This document shows, one piece after another, positions 63,881 to 64,000 of a DNA stretch of 64,000 bases; positions within the stretch are counted from its first letter, which is position 1, and each line of letters starts with the position of its first letter. The translations under genes were made by a program, and so were the position numbers. The notes beneath the pieces are model-generated. The model saw only the letters and a list, made by a program, of their open reading frames with translations, did not search any database and was not told the origin of the DNA. This DNA comes from Burkholderia sp. D-99 (GTDB lineage: Bacteria > Pseudomonadota > Gammaproteobacteria > Burkholderiales > Burkholderiaceae), in contig NZ_JAAOXM010000002.1 of NCBI RefSeq assembly GCF_011605345.1, positions 1-64,000 on the forward strand. Direction: 5' to 3'.

Positions 63881-64000
63881 TTACAGAAACGTCTTCAGGT
63901 TCACCGCCGGATCGGCGAGCTTCACCGGATCGGGCACCGCCCCCGCCGCGATCAACCGGCGCGATGCGCCGATGTCGCGCCCGAGGTTCGCCGCGGCCAC
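63881..64000 (-). CDS. 3' end of a leftward gene cut by the window edge
   Basis: The last 39 codons of an open frame run from the edge to a TAA at 63881. The visible tail is VAAANLGRDIGASRRL followed by IAAGAVPDPVKLADPAVN and a final LKTFL. It has high coding character and codon use like its neighbours. I do not recognise the protein from this fragment. The following 211 nt to the DUF445 start hold no other gene. Confidence 0.6.
   Translation of the reverse strand: MAAANLGRDIGASRRLIAAGAVPDPVKLADPAVNLKTFL

Overview
The window is GC-rich (roughly two thirds G+C), gene-dense DNA. Two clusters point to a member of the Burkholderia cepacia complex, probably a secondary chromosome. One is a complete cepacian exopolysaccharide cluster (bceA to bceK). 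The other is a Wsp surface-sensing operon whose output gene is a hybrid histidine kinase/response regulator (WspHRR type) rather than the GGDEF protein WspR. No rRNA, tRNA, CRISPR array, prophage or intact insertion sequence was recognised. The species assignment is inference from gene content and codon use.

Layout. 1-4500: an 11-bp tandem repeat, an EmrB/QacA-type exporter, an LRR-like hypothetical, and a divergent HxlR regulator/MFS exporter pair with a candidate operator between them. 4586-4800: a hexanucleotide tandem repeat. 4827-19598: the bce cluster. Ten genes, bceB-bceK, run leftward and bceA runs rightward from a shared AT-rich 428-bp region. Together they supply GDP-mannose and UDP-glucuronate, load the first sugar on undecaprenyl phosphate, add further sugars, polymerise the repeat and export it under control of a tyrosine kinase/phosphatase pair. 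19722-20663: a gene whose N-terminus is an IS5-family transposase-type DUF4096 domain fused to an unrelated C-terminus. 21397-23889: a rubrerythrin / eight-cysteine Fe-S oxidoreductase / DUF3501 operon. 24147-24319: a block-structured heptamer repeat. 24322-26938: an ECF42-type sigma factor operon with two DGPF (YCII) proteins. 27143-31633: a secreted nuclease-like protein, a DUF883 membrane protein, a SYLF lipoprotein and an AI-2E-family permease. 31677-40601: a secreted hypothetical, a zinc-independent MDR reductase, an SDR, a PAP2 phosphatase, an NRAMP transporter, AraC and LysR regulators, OsmC and a Dyp peroxidase. 40760-44482: an ABC exporter preceded by a candidate 16-residue leader ORF, a riboflavin synthase alpha paralogue and a P-loop kinase. 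44553-46010: a CLC antiporter whose leader matches a fluoride (crcB) riboswitch. 46066-54987: the wsp operon, in which six consecutive genes overlap by 4 nt. 55470-60398: a Na+/H+ antiporter, an aldehyde dehydrogenase and a ThDP-dependent acetolactate synthase-like enzyme. 60726-62349: two tandem toxin-antitoxin modules, the second bracketed by direct repeats of the 3' end of the neighbouring DUF445 gene. The right edge cuts a leftward gene.

Most genes are standard for this group. The least ordinary features are the fluoride riboswitch with its CLC-F-like antiporter, the SD-led leader peptide candidate at 40869, the transposase-derived protein beside bceA, the repeat-bracketed HigBA module, and three unrelated tandem-repeat arrays in intergenic positions.
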